From assembly GCA_023425645.1 (NCBI GenBank), contig JAFACG010000042.1, positions 1 through 64,000 of the forward strand: 64,000 bases of DNA. Reading direction: 5' to 3'. The position numbers and the translations under genes are program-made. Shown here piece after piece: positions 46,948-55,571 of the stretch. The notes beneath the pieces are model-generated. The model made no database searches and was not told the DNA's origin. It was given only the letters and a program-made list of their open reading frames with translations. Within the stretch, counting starts at the first letter, position 1; every line of letters begins with the position of its first letter. Source of the stretch: Pseudomonadota bacterium (GTDB lineage: Bacteria; Pseudomonadota; Gammaproteobacteria; Burkholderiales; Burkholderiaceae_B).

Positions 46948-47457
46948 ATGAAGAAAGCGAATTTTCTGCGGCGGTCTTCCTGGACCGCCTTGCTGGCTTC
47001 CGTTCTATTGAGCGCCTGCGCGGTCAAGCCGCCGGCGCCCGCACCTCAGGCGCAGGCGCCCGCCAAGCCCGCGCATCCCGCCTGCCAGCCGGCGGCCGCC
47101 GGCGAGGCCCTGACCGGCAACTGGCTCAGCAAGCATCGACAGAAAGGCGTGGTGGGCGAACTGCGCACCTTGTTCACCTTGCAGGCGGATGGCTCCATGG
47201 CCTACACCGAGCAGGTCAAGCGACCCAACAAGCCTTCCCAGGGCCTGAACGAAAGCGGCTGCTGGAAGCGCGAGGGCAATGCCCTGATCCTGGACACCCA
47301 GGAGTCCAATGGCGTGATCACCGAGCCGGGCGATCCCATCTACCAGAACAGCTACACCATCGTCAGCGTCACCGCCCGCAATCTGGTGCTGCGCAGCCAG
47401 GATGGCGCGACCTACCGCCTGACCAGGATGTCGCCGGGCTACCGCCTGCCATTCTGA
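46948..47457 (+). CDS. Small predicted lipoprotein, lipocalin-like fold
   Basis: 169 aa. Lipobox LLSAC after a 24-residue signal sequence; a Pro/Ala-rich linker with one Cys (ACQP) and a second in ESGCWK, which could form a disulfide. The middle shows the pattern LTGNWLSKH...RTLFTLQADGSMAYTEQVK seen in META/lipocalin-like small beta-barrel proteins, but the family is not certain. Not recognised beyond this. It ends in a strong terminator; probably a monocistronic unit. Confidence 0.75.
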   Translation: MKKANFLRRSSWTALLASVLLSACAVKPPAPAPQAQAPAKPAHPACQPAAAGEALTGNWLSKHRQKGVVGELRTLFTLQADGSMAYTEQVKRPNKPSQGLNESGCWKREGNALILDTQESNGVITEPGDPIYQNSYTIVSVTARNLVLRSQDGATYRLTRMSPGYRLPF

Positions 47458-47477
47458 TTCATCCCCTGTCCAACCGG

Positions 47478-47504
47478 GGCCGTTCCTGCAACGGCCCTTT
47501 TTTC
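47478..47504 (+). terminator. Intrinsic terminator after lipoprotein gene
   Basis: GGCCGTT/AACGGCC arms with a CCTGC loop, followed by CTTTTTT. Confidence 0.9.
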
Positions 47505-47531
47505 CGGCCCGCCTGGCGGGCCGTCTGCATC

Positions 47532-48080
47532 ATGGCCTTGCGTTCCACCGTCTATAAAGCTGAACTGAATGTTGCCGACAACGATCGCGCCTACTACGGC
47601 AGTCACGCCGTCACGCTGGCGCGTCATCCTTCCGAGACCGAGGAGCGCCTGATGGTGCGCCTGCTGGCCTTCGGCCTGCATGCCGACGCCGACGAAGGCC
47701 TGGCCTTCGCCCGCGGCCTGAGCGACACGGACGAGCCTGCCTTGTGGGAGCACGACCTGAGCGGCGAGCTGCTGCACTGGCTGGAAGTGGGCTTGCCCGA
47801 CGAACGCCGCCTGCTCAAGGCCAGCTCGCGCGCGCGCCGGGTCACCGTGCTGGCCTATGGCCGCACCGTGGGCGTGTGGTGGAACGGCGTCAAGGACAAG
47901 ATCACGCGCGCCCGCAACATCCATGTCTATGCGCTGGACGCGGCCGGCACCGAAGCCCTGGCCAAGCTGGCCGGACGCGGCATGGCCGTGAACCTGAACA
48001 TCCAGGACGGCACGGTCTGGGCCAGCAGCGAGCAGGGCGAGGCGACCATCGAGGTCAGCCGCTTGAATGAAGCGGACTGA
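47532..48080 (+). CDS. yaeQ: YaeQ family protein
   Basis: 182 aa. It begins MALRSTVYKAELNVADNDRAYYGSHAVTLARHPSETEERLMVRLLAF, the conserved YaeQ N terminus; a PD-(D/E)xK-like core includes HDLSGELLHWLEVGLPDERRLLKAS. The E. coli homolog was reported as a suppressor of RfaH loss, later questioned; a nuclease-like fold is known but no activity is established. Start 47532 lies in the lipoprotein-gene trailer; upstream frame is not supported. Confidence 0.92.
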   Translation: MALRSTVYKAELNVADNDRAYYGSHAVTLARHPSETEERLMVRLLAFGLHADADEGLAFARGLSDTDEPALWEHDLSGELLHWLEVGLPDERRLLKASSRARRVTVLAYGRTVGVWWNGVKDKITRARNIHVYALDAAGTEALAKLAGRGMAVNLNIQDGTVWASSEQGEATIEVSRLNEAD

Positions 48081-48196
48081 CGCCTCGTTTCTTGATTGAG
48101 TCGGAGCGGATGCCGCGCCTCGATAGGATCGGGGCTTGCCTGCCGCGGCCGAAGGCCTGGCGCAGCAGGGAAAAGCCGTCCGCAATTCCGAGTGGC

Positions 48197-48236
48197 AAAA
48201 AAAACGCCGCCTGTATCGAGGCGGCGGTTTTTTTTG
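48197..48236. terminator. Bidirectional terminator between yaeQ and gltX
   Basis: A8, then CGCCGCCT/AGGCGGCG arms with a GTATCG loop, then TTTTTTTT. It serves yaeQ (plus) and gltX (minus). Confidence 0.92.
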
Positions 48237-48253
48237 GGGAAGATGAATGGCGC

Positions 48254-49663
48254 TTACAGCCCCGCCAGACGCCCCAGCACTTTGTCGCGGCCGATCAGGG
48301 CCAGCACGGCGTCCACGGCCGGAGTCTGCTTCTGGCCCGTGACGGCCACGCGCAAGGGGATGCCCAGCTTGGGCATTTTCACGTCGTGGTCGGCCAGCAC
48401 CTGCTTGATCAGCGCAGCCAGGCTTTCCGTGTTCCATTGCGGCAGCGCGGCGGCCTTGGCGGCGAAGTCGCGCAGCAGGACGCGCGCCTCGGGCGTCAGC
48501 ACCTCGGCTTGCAGTTCGTCGCTGGCGGGCTCGAAGGGGCGGCAGAACAGCAGGGCGCCTTCGGCCAGCTGGTTCAGGGTCTCGGCGCGGTCCTTGAGCA
48601 GGCCCATGATGCCGGGCAGGTCCTGGCCGTCGGTCTTGCCGCCCAGCGCCTGGATGCGCGGGGCGACGCGTTCGGCCAGGTCCGCGTTGTCGCTGGCCTT
48701 GATGTAGTGGGCGTTGACCCAGTTCAGCTTCTTGGGGTCCCACTGCGAGGCGGACTTGTTCAGGTTGCGCGTGTCGAACCATTCCACCAGTTGTTCGCGG
48801 GTGAAGAGTTCGTCGTCGCCGTGGCTCCAGCCCAGGCGGGCCAGGTAGTTGATCATGGCCTCGGGCAGGTAGCCGTCCTTGTCATATTCCATGATGCTGA
48901 CCGCGCCGTGGCGCTTGGAGAGCTTTTCGCCGTCCGGGCCCAGGATCATGGGCACGTGGCCGTACTGGGGCAGGGTGGCGCCCAGGGCCTGCAGGATGAC
49001 GATCTGGCGGGGCGTGTTGTTGACGTGGTCGTCGCCGCGGATCACGTGGGTGATGTTCATGTCCCAGTCGTCCACCACCACGCAGAAGTTGTAGGTGGGC
49101 GTGCCGTCGGCGCGCGCGATGATCAGATCGTCCAGCTCGCCGTTGTCGAAGCTGATGCGGCCCTTGACCAGGTCGTCCCAGCTGGTGGCGCCGGTTTGAG
49201 GGCTCTTGAAGCGCACCACGGGCTGGCGGCCGGCGGGCACGGGCGGCAGCGTCTTGCCGGCCTCGGGGCGCCAGGTGCCGTCGTAGCGGGGCTTCAGGCC
49301 CAGGCTGCGGGCCTTCTCGCGCATGGCCTCGACTTCCTCGGGGCTGCTGTAGCAGTAATAGGCGTGGCCGTCCTTGAGCAGCTGGGCGATGACTTCGCGG
49401 TAGCGGTCCATGCGCTGCATCTGGTAGAAGGGGCCTTCGTCGGCCTCCAGGCCCAGCCACTGCATGCCGTCCAGGATGGCCTGCACGGCCTGCGGGGTGG
49501 AACGCTCCAGGTCCGTGTCTTCGATGCGCAGCACGAAGGTGCCTTTGTGATGGCGGGCGAAGGCCCAGGAAAACAGCGCGGTGCGTGCGCCGCCCAGGTG
49601 CAGGTAGCCGGTGGGCGAGGGAGCGAAACGGGTGCGGATGGCGTTGGGGGTAGACGTGCTCAT
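48254..49663 (-). CDS. gltX: Glutamyl-tRNA synthetase
   Basis: 469 aa class I synthetase. HIGH-type motif [15 protein letters not shown] at the N terminus and [10 protein letters not shown] as KMSKS. C-terminal anticodon domain of ordinary length. Start 49663 ([19 protein letters not shown]); 12 upstream codons are unsupported. Whether it also charges tRNA-Gln cannot be told. Single gene, closed by the terminator at 48197-48236. Confidence 0.97.
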   Translation of the reverse strand: MSTSTPNAIRTRFAPSPTGYLHLGGARTALFSWAFARHHKGTFVLRIEDTDLERSTPQAVQAILDGMQWLGLEADEGPFYQMQRMDRYREVIAQLLKDGHAYYCYSSPEEVEAMREKARSLGLKPRYDGTWRPEAGKTLPPVPAGRQPVVRFKSPQTGATSWDDLVKGRISFDNGELDDLIIARADGTPTYNFCVVVDDWDMNITHVIRGDDHVNNTPRQIVILQALGATLPQYGHVPMILGPDGEKLSKRHGAVSIMEYDKDGYLPEAMINYLARLGWSHGDDELFTREQLVEWFDTRNLNKSASQWDPKKLNWVNAHYIKASDNADLAERVAPRIQALGGKTDGQDLPGIMGLLKDRAETLNQLAEGALLFCRPFEPASDELQAEVLTPEARVLLRDFAAKAAALPQWNTESLAALIKQVLADHDVKMPKLGIPLRVAVTGQKQTPAVDAVLALIGRDKVLGRLAGL

Positions 49664-49715
49664 GACTTGTGTTCGGCGTTGACCTTGAGAAGTCCGCAAG
49701 GGGGACTGGACCGGG

Positions 49716-50402
49716 CTATTTTAACTCAGCCCGCCGCCCCGGCACGCGATGCCCGTCGGGCGCGGGCTGCGCGCCTGACGGCAGGCCGAGCTGATCGAAC
49801 AGCCGCACCAGCTCGGCCAGGGAGCCGGCCTGCATCTTCTGCATCACCCGGGCCCGGCGCACCTTCACGGTGACCTCCTTCACGCCCAGTTGCGCCGCGA
49901 TCTGCTTGTTGAGCAGGCCCTGGGCGACCAGGGCGAGCACGTCCCGCTCGCCCGCATTGAGCGATTCCCAGCGCTGCCGCAAGGCCTGCCGGGCCTGCTC
50001 CTGCCGCAGTCGCCGGCCGTCGGCGGCCAGCGCGGCCTGCACCGCGTCGATCAGGTCCTGGTCCACGAAAGGCTTGGTCAGGAAGTCCGCCGCGCCATGC
50101 TTGATGGCCTTGACCGCCATGTGGATGTCGCCGTGGCCGGTGATGAAGATGACCGGCATGCGCAGGCCCAGCGCCTCCATCTGGACATGGAAGTCCGTGC
50201 CGCTTTGCTCGGGCATGCGCACGTCCAGGATCAGGCATGAAGGCCCATCGGCGGGCGCATGGGCGAGGAAATCGCGCGTGCCGGAAAACGCCGCGGCCCG
50301 CAGGCCCACCGAGGCCAGCAGGTCTTCCAGCGCGGCGCGCATGGAAGGATCGTCATCGATGATGTAGACGGTGGGGGAGTCTGTGGGCATGGCGCATGTC
50401 AT
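49716..50402 (-). CDS. Response regulator, FixJ/LuxR type
   Basis: 228 aa. The receiver spans ~10-125: acidic IIDDDPSM, phospho-acceptor Asp60 in [12 protein letters not shown], Thr88 in FITGH and Lys110 in FLTKPF. A LuxR-type HTH lies at ~150-205 ([43 protein letters not shown]). The ATG at 50402 overlaps the kinase stop as ATGA, so translational coupling favours it, though an internal ATG at 50390 is also possible. Pairs with the kinase upstream. Confidence 0.93.
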   Translation of the reverse strand: MTCAMPTDSPTVYIIDDDPSMRAALEDLLASVGLRAAAFSGTRDFLAHAPADGPSCLILDVRMPEQSGTDFHVQMEALGLRMPVIFITGHGDIHMAVKAIKHGAADFLTKPFVDQDLIDAVQAALAADGRRLRQEQARQALRQRWESLNAGERDVLALVAQGLLNKQIAAQLGVKEVTVKVRRARVMQKMQAGSLAELVRLFDQLGLPSGAQPAPDGHRVPGRRAELK

Positions 50403-51460
50403 GGGGCGGTCGGCAGGGTGAACTGAAAGAGGGCGCCCTCGCGGACGTTGTCGGCAGCCCCGATGTGGCCGTTGTTGGCGTCCATGATGGCGCGGCTGAT
50501 GGTCAGGCCCAGGCCCAGCCCTGCCGGCTTGGTGGTCCAGAAGGTGTCGAACAGCTGCGGCATCTGCCCTGCAGGCAGGCCCGGGCCGTTGTCCTGGATG
50601 AGGAACTGTACCTTGCCGGGCTCGGGAGCCAGGGTGCGGATGTGGATTTGCGGCGCACGCTTGCCGGGTTCGGACAGGGCTTCGATGGCATTGAGCAGCA
50701 GATTGCCGATGACCTGCTGGATCTGGACCCGGTCGGCGTAGGCGGGCGGCAGCTTCTCCTGCAGGGACAGGGTCAGGGAGATGCCGGCACGCAGCAGTTC
50801 GCCGCGCGAGAGCTCGATGATCTCCTGCGCCGCCTGGTTGAGGTCGAAGGCGGTCCTGGCGGGCGTCTCGTTGCGCGTGATGCTGCGCACGCGCTCCAGC
50901 ACATTCTTGGCACGCTGCGCGTCGGCCGCGATGCGTTGCGCCGTTGCCCGGGCTTTCTCCACATTGGGCGGATCGGCGTCCAGCCAGCGCTGGCAGGCGC
51001 CGGCACTGGCTGCGATGGCGGCCAGCGGCTGGCTGACTTCATGGGCGATGGAGGTGCTCAACTGGCCCAGCGTGGTCAGGCGCGACAGGCGCAGCAGCCG
51101 TTCCCGGGCTTGGTGGGCGGCGGCCTGTGCAGACTTGAGCTTCAGTCCCAGGTAGGAGGTCACGCCGATGGCGATGATGCTGATGCAGGTATTGACCAGC
51201 CCGGCTTCGTAGTGGCCCGAACGCGTCAGCAGGAAGCTGATCACGGTCAGCACGATGCCGGCCGCAGCCAGCATGACGACCTGGCGCGCCGACAGGAAGC
51301 GGATGGCGATCAGCAGGAGGGTCGTGTGGAACACGGCGGCCGCGATGGCGTAATCGGTCAGGGTGTCCGCCACGAAGACGAGCAGCATCAGCGCGCCCAG
51401 CACGGTCAGGACCCATGCGGGGGAGGCGCTTGCGCGGCGCGGGGAGGCAGGAGTGTTCAT
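50399..51460 (-). CDS. Membrane sensor histidine kinase (FixL-like)
   Basis: 353 aa. Three or four N-terminal membrane segments (~15-32, 38-56, 60-78, 86-106) with hardly any periplasmic loop, so sensing is probably within the membrane or from the cytosol. DHp phospho-His140 in SIAHEVSQPLAAIA; N box QQVIGNLLLNAIEAL, G boxes DNGPGLP and GLGLGLTISRAIM. Belongs to the HisKA group of FixL-type kinases. It shares ATGA with its response regulator. Confidence 0.93.
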   Translation of the reverse strand: MNTPASPRRASASPAWVLTVLGALMLLVFVADTLTDYAIAAAVFHTTLLLIAIRFLSARQVVMLAAAGIVLTVISFLLTRSGHYEAGLVNTCISIIAIGVTSYLGLKLKSAQAAAHQARERLLRLSRLTTLGQLSTSIAHEVSQPLAAIAASAGACQRWLDADPPNVEKARATAQRIAADAQRAKNVLERVRSITRNETPARTAFDLNQAAQEIIELSRGELLRAGISLTLSLQEKLPPAYADRVQIQQVIGNLLLNAIEALSEPGKRAPQIHIRTLAPEPGKVQFLIQDNGPGLPAGQMPQLFDTFWTTKPAGLGLGLTISRAIMDANNGHIGAADNVREGALFQFTLPTAP

Positions 51461-51534
51461 GCGTATTCCGGTCAGTCGGGGCCCGGCATCGGACGGATGC
51501 CGGGCGATGTCGTCATCATATACTTGGGCGGCGC

Positions 51535-52165
51535 TCAGAATCTGACCGACATGCCCAAGGTCACCTGGCGGGCGTCCGAGCCGTCCACGCGGCGGCCGAC
51601 GAGCAGGTCCAGGTCCACCGGACCGTTGCCCGGGTTCCAGCGCGCACCGGCCTGGTAGCCGCTCCTGGAGCCTTTGCGCTGGAAGGCTTCGGCCATCAGG
51701 GAAAGCTGAGCGGCAAGGTCGGCCTCCACCTGCAGGCCGTAGAAAGCGGCGTGGCGGCGGCTTTCATCGTCCTTGTCCAAGGTCCAGCCCGCATTCAGGT
51801 TCAGGCGCAGCCATGGCCTGATGGGCAGGGTGACCGGCACGATCCAGCCGGCCGTGGTCCGGGGACAGCAGGGACAGCTTCAATGCGGGTCCCACGCGGC
51901 TCTCATGGCGGGAGCCGCGCCAGTCATGGCCCAGGTTTGCGCCCAGCTCCAGCCAGGGCAGGGCGGCGGGCGTGCAGGCCGGGGCCAGGGATATCTGCTT
52001 CTGGTGGTGTTCCTGGAGCGCGGCCCAGGTGTCGACATGGCAGGAGCCGGGGTCGCCGACTTCGCTGTCGTCGATGACGTGGGCGCCGCCGGCGGCCTGC
52101 GCCTGGCCCGCCGCGGCCAGGACGGCGGCGAGCAGGGCGGTGCGGGTGCGGAGATTGCATTGCAT
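51535..52165 (-). pseudogene. Frameshifted outer-membrane/periplasmic protein gene
   Basis: Two frames make one product. From 52165 the first reads a signal peptide MQCNLRTRTALLAAVLAAAGQAQA, then GGAHVIDDSEVGDPGSCHVDTWAAL and WLELGANLGHDWRGSRHESRVGPALKLSLLSPD, after which it goes out of phase. The second frame resumes as GWIVPVTLPIRPWLRLNLNAGW, with alternating beta pattern, and ends in MSVRF, a C-terminal Phe typical of outer-membrane barrels. The break is at about 51845-51875. It resembles a small barrel protein of ~209 aa. A one-base sequencing error cannot be excluded. Confidence 0.6.
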
Positions 52166-52175
52166 GGGGATGACC

Positions 52176-54887
52176 TCAGAACCATTGGCCGAAACGGCGG
52201 ATGTACAGGGTCTTCATGCCCTGGGCGAGCAGGCAGTAGGACAGCAGCGTGGCCAGCAGCCAGGGGAAGTACTCCCAGGGCAGCGGCTGCAGGCCCACCA
52301 GGCTTCCCAGCCCGGAGAAGGGCAGATAGATGCCGATCACGATGATCAGGCCGGTCATGAGCATCACGGGCAGGGCCGCCGTGCTCTGGATGAACGGGAT
52401 CTTCTGGGTGCGCAGCATGTGCACGACCAGGGTCTGGGACAGCAGGCCCTCGATGAACCAGCCGGACTGGAACAGGGATTGCATCTCGGGCGTGCTGGCG
52501 CCGAAAACGTACCACATCAGCATGAAGGTGGTGATGTCGAAGAGGGAGGACGTCGGTCCGATCCAGATCATGAAGCGTCCGATGTTCTTCGCGTCCCATT
52601 TGCGCGGCTTGCGCAGGAAGTCCTTGTCCATGCGGTCCCAGGGCAGGGCCAGTTGCGAGATGTCGTACAGCAGGTTCTGGATGAGCAGGTGGATGGCCAG
52701 CATGGGCAGAAAGGGAATGAAGGCGCTGGCCACCAGTACGGAGAACACGTTGCCGAAGTTGGAGCTGGCCGTCATGTTCAGGTACTTGATGATGTTGCCG
52801 AAGGTCTCGCGGCCCTTGATCACGCCTTCTTCCAGCACCAGCAGGCTTTTCTCCAGCAGGATGATGTCGGCCGACTCCTTGGCGATGTCGGTGCCGCTGT
52901 CCACGGAGATGCCCACGTCGGCGTCGCGCAGGGCGGGCGCGTCGTTGATGCCGTCGCCCAGGAAGCCCACGGTGTGGCCGTTGGCCTGCAGGGCCTTGAG
53001 CACGCGCGACTTCTGCAGCGGCGTGAGCTTGGCGAACACGGTATGGCGCTCGACGGCGCTGCGCAGCACGGCCTCCTCCATGTGTTCGATCTCCTGGCCC
53101 AGCAGCAGCTGGCCGGGCTCCAGGCCGACTTCGCGGCAGATCTTGGCGGTGATGACCTCGTTGTCGCCCGTCAGCACCTTTACGGCCACGCCATGTTCGG
53201 TCAGGGCGGCGATGGCCTGGGCGGCGCTTTCCTTGGGCGGATCCAGAAAGGTCAGCAGGCCCTGTACGGTCAGCCCTTGCTCGTCGGCGATCTCGTAGCG
53301 CGACCTGGCCTGTTCACGGGCGATCTCGCGCGTGGCGACCAGCAGGACCCGGAAGCCGTCCGCGTTGTAGGCGCGCGCCAGCTCCTGCAGGCGCTCGCGC
53401 TGCACGGCATCCAGGGCCAGGCGCTGCCCGCCGTGCTGCACGTGCGTGGCGATGTCCAGCATTTCCTCGACGGCGCCCTTGCACACCAGCAGCTGTTCGC
53501 CCTGGGGCGCCTGCACCACCACGGACAGGCGGCGGCGGATGAAGTCGAAAGGCAGTTCGTCGATCTTGCGGTAGGCGCCGATCGCCTGCCGCGCGGCGGG
53601 CGCTTTTTCGGCGAAGCGCACCACGGCCTGGTCCATCAGGTTCTTCACGCCGCTCTGGTGCAGGCTGTTGAGCAAGGCCAGCTGCAGGACGCGGGCGCTG
53701 CTGCTGCCGTCCAGGTCCAGGTGATGCTCCAGGATGATGCGGTCCTGGGTCAGCGTGCCGGTCTTGTCGGTGCACAGCACGTCCATGGCGCCGAAGTTCT
53801 GGATGGCGTTCAGGCGCTTGACCACCACCTTGCGCCGGGCCATGGCGACCGCGCCCTTGGCCAGGTTGGACGACACGATCATGGGCAGCATCTCGGGAGT
53901 GAGGCCCACGCCCACGGCCAGGGCGAACAGAAAGGCTTCGGTCCAGTCGCCCTTGGCGAAGCCGTTGATCAGCAGCACGACCGGCACCATGACCAGCATG
54001 AAGCGGATCAGCAGCCAGCTGACGCTGTTCACGCCGCGGTCGAAGGCGGTCTGCGCGCGCGAGCCCACGATGGCCTTGGCGAGCGAGCCGAAGTAGGTAT
54101 GCGGGCCGGTGGCCACGACCACGGCGGTGGCGGTGCCGCTGACCACGTTGGTGCCCATGAAGCAGATGTTGGCTTGCTCCAGCAGCCCGGCGCCTGCGCT
54201 GGCCGGACCGGCGCGCTTGCCGGTCACCGCGCCCAGCGTGTCGTACTTTTCGACGGGCAGGGCTTCGCCCGTCAGCGCCGCCTGGCTGACGAACAGGTCG
54301 CGCGATTCGACCAGGCGCACGTCGGCGGGGATCATGTCGCCGGCCGACAGGCGCACGATGTCGCCGGGCACGACCTGGCTCATGGGGATTTCACGCAGGA
54401 CGGGCCCGCTGGACACGGTGGAGCGGCGCAGCACGCTGGCGGTGGTGCGCACCATGGCTTTCAGGGCCTGGGCGGCGCGCCCGGAGCGGTACTCCTGCCA
54501 GAAACGCAGCAGTCCGCTGAGCGTCACCATGGTAAGAATGATGGCTACGCCCGTGTAGTCGGCCGGCTCCCCGGCGCGCAAGGGCAGAACGATGTCGGTG
54601 AAGGCGCTGACGAAGGCAAGCACCAGCAGCACGGCGATGAATGGGTTCTTGAAGGCCAGCAGAAGCTGGATCAGGGCGTGCGGCGGCTTGTCGCGGGCTA
54701 CTTCATTGAGGCCGCATTCGCCCAGCCGGGCCCGCGCCTCGGTTTCGGTCAGGCCGTGCAGGCTGGCCTGGACGCCGGCCAGCGTGGACTCCAGGCTGTT
54801 CCGGGCCTCCTGGGCCGCGCGCATGGACAGGCTGCGGTCCTCGCTGTCCAGGGACTTCAGGTCTAGGGTGTGTTCTGCGGTGTTCAT
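52176..54887 (-). CDS. mgtA: Mg2+-importing P-type ATPase (MgtA)
   Basis: 903 aa, full MgtA length. P-type motifs: TGEALPVEK (206-214), phosphorylated Asp374 in CTDKTGTLTQ, KGAVEEML, GDNEVITAKI, GDGINDAPALRDADVGISVDSGTDIAKE. Ten membrane segments are expected; those at 76-100, 110-128, 291-310 and 318-340 are clear. Imports Mg2+ with the gradient under starvation. Followed by the barrel protein and two-component genes on the same strand; preceded by a leader with an ORF and hairpin (see findings). Confidence 0.95.
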   Translation of the reverse strand: MNTAEHTLDLKSLDSEDRSLSMRAAQEARNSLESTLAGVQASLHGLTETEARARLGECGLNEVARDKPPHALIQLLLAFKNPFIAVLLVLAFVSAFTDIVLPLRAGEPADYTGVAIILTMVTLSGLLRFWQEYRSGRAAQALKAMVRTTASVLRRSTVSSGPVLREIPMSQVVPGDIVRLSAGDMIPADVRLVESRDLFVSQAALTGEALPVEKYDTLGAVTGKRAGPASAGAGLLEQANICFMGTNVVSGTATAVVVATGPHTYFGSLAKAIVGSRAQTAFDRGVNSVSWLLIRFMLVMVPVVLLINGFAKGDWTEAFLFALAVGVGLTPEMLPMIVSSNLAKGAVAMARRKVVVKRLNAIQNFGAMDVLCTDKTGTLTQDRIILEHHLDLDGSSSARVLQLALLNSLHQSGVKNLMDQAVVRFAEKAPAARQAIGAYRKIDELPFDFIRRRLSVVVQAPQGEQLLVCKGAVEEMLDIATHVQHGGQRLALDAVQRERLQELARAYNADGFRVLLVATREIAREQARSRYEIADEQGLTVQGLLTFLDPPKESAAQAIAALTEHGVAVKVLTGDNEVITAKICREVGLEPGQLLLGQEIEHMEEAVLRSAVERHTVFAKLTPLQKSRVLKALQANGHTVGFLGDGINDAPALRDADVGISVDSGTDIAKESADIILLEKSLLVLEEGVIKGRETFGNIIKYLNMTASSNFGNVFSVLVASAFIPFLPMLAIHLLIQNLLYDISQLALPWDRMDKDFLRKPRKWDAKNIGRFMIWIGPTSSLFDITTFMLMWYVFGASTPEMQSLFQSGWFIEGLLSQTLVVHMLRTQKIPFIQSTAALPVMLMTGLIIVIGIYLPFSGLGSLVGLQPLPWEYFPWLLATLLSYCLLAQGMKTLYIRRFGQWF

Positions 54888-54997
54888 GTGTTTCTCCTGC
54901 CTTTGAACAGGTTCTTGTAGGCGTGGCAGCGCCGCCCCTGGGCCGGAAGCGGCAGGGCGCGGCAGGTCGGGCCGCGGGACGCGGCCGGCAAGTCAAG

Positions 54998-55041
54998 AAA
55001 AAAAGTGGGAGGCCCGGCGGAACGCGGCGGACGCCGCCGCG
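54998..55041 (-). promoter_or_regulatory. Hairpin and T7 tract in mgtA leader, attenuator candidate
   Basis: Directly after the leader-ORF stop, the minus strand has a GC palindrome at 55041-55022 (GCGGCG-type arms) and a shorter GGGCCTCCC element, followed by TTTTTTT at 55004-54998. The T-run is about 18 bases from the main stem, so a terminator would depend on pairing of the second element. Attenuation is inferred. Confidence 0.4.
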
Positions 55042-55239
55042 TCAGTGGGCGCGTACCGGCGGAGGCTTGTCGCCATCCAGGGTCCAGCGGCATTCAGGGC
55101 GGCGGGTCGTGGCATTGATGTGCCAGGCGATGCCGGGGCGCTTGGGGGCGAGGCGCAGGGCGGCGGGCCGCATATCGGCGCGCGAGGGCGGGGCGGCGGG
55201 GCCGCCATGGGCCCGGCCGGAATGAAAATCGAGACGCAT
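55042..55239 (-). CDS. Small leader ORF upstream of mgtA
   Basis: 65 codons, starting MRLDFHSGRAHGG and ending DGDKPPPVRAH. An AAGGAG Shine-Dalgarno sits seven bases before the ATG, unlike most chance frames. The product is Pro/Arg-rich, with codons 59-61 Pro-Pro-Pro, a ribosome-stalling sequence. It ends 154 bases before mgtA and abuts a hairpin. It may be a leader peptide analogous to the Pro-rich mgtL of Salmonella, though that is far shorter (about 17 aa); it could instead be an ordinary small protein. No family recognised. Confidence 0.5.
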   Translation of the reverse strand: MRLDFHSGRAHGGPAAPPSRADMRPAALRLAPKRPGIAWHINATTRRPECRWTLDGDKPPPVRAH

Positions 55240-55571
55240 GGGTCACTCCTTGGCGTGCTGCGCAGGCCGCCGGAGCCGACCGCATCAATCAGTCACGCCC
55301 GGATGGCCCTTGCAGCCTGCTTCTTCGACTACTGTCGCTGGACATAGTGAGTTTTCCTGTCAGAGAGCCGGAAGGCGCTGCTTTCCGGACAGCCGTCATT
55401 TTACGGCGTGCCGCCGCTGCGAAGCAGGCGTTTGGCCAAGGCATTGGGCTACGCCGCCTATACCAAAGGATAAGTGAGTTGCATCTCCGATGGCTTTTAC
55501 TTTGGCGGCGGCTGTGCTTAAGATGGGAGGACTTTCAACTTGGCGTGTGCTTACAGTATGGCGGAGCGATC
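55240..55571. other. Intergenic region between mgtA leader and acetyltransferase gene
   Basis: 332 bases between divergent genes. It should hold the mgtA promoter (minus) and the promoter for the 55572 gene (plus). A plus-strand frame remains open from 55347, but its codons before 55572 show no family similarity and no Shine-Dalgarno. No other feature seen. Confidence 0.5.

Noticed and set aside
55347..55571. N-terminal extension of the PatZ-like protein from 55347
   Set aside because: The extra 75 codons are Arg/Leu/Ala-rich with no family match, and the ATG at 55572 with GGAG upstream begins the conserved domain.
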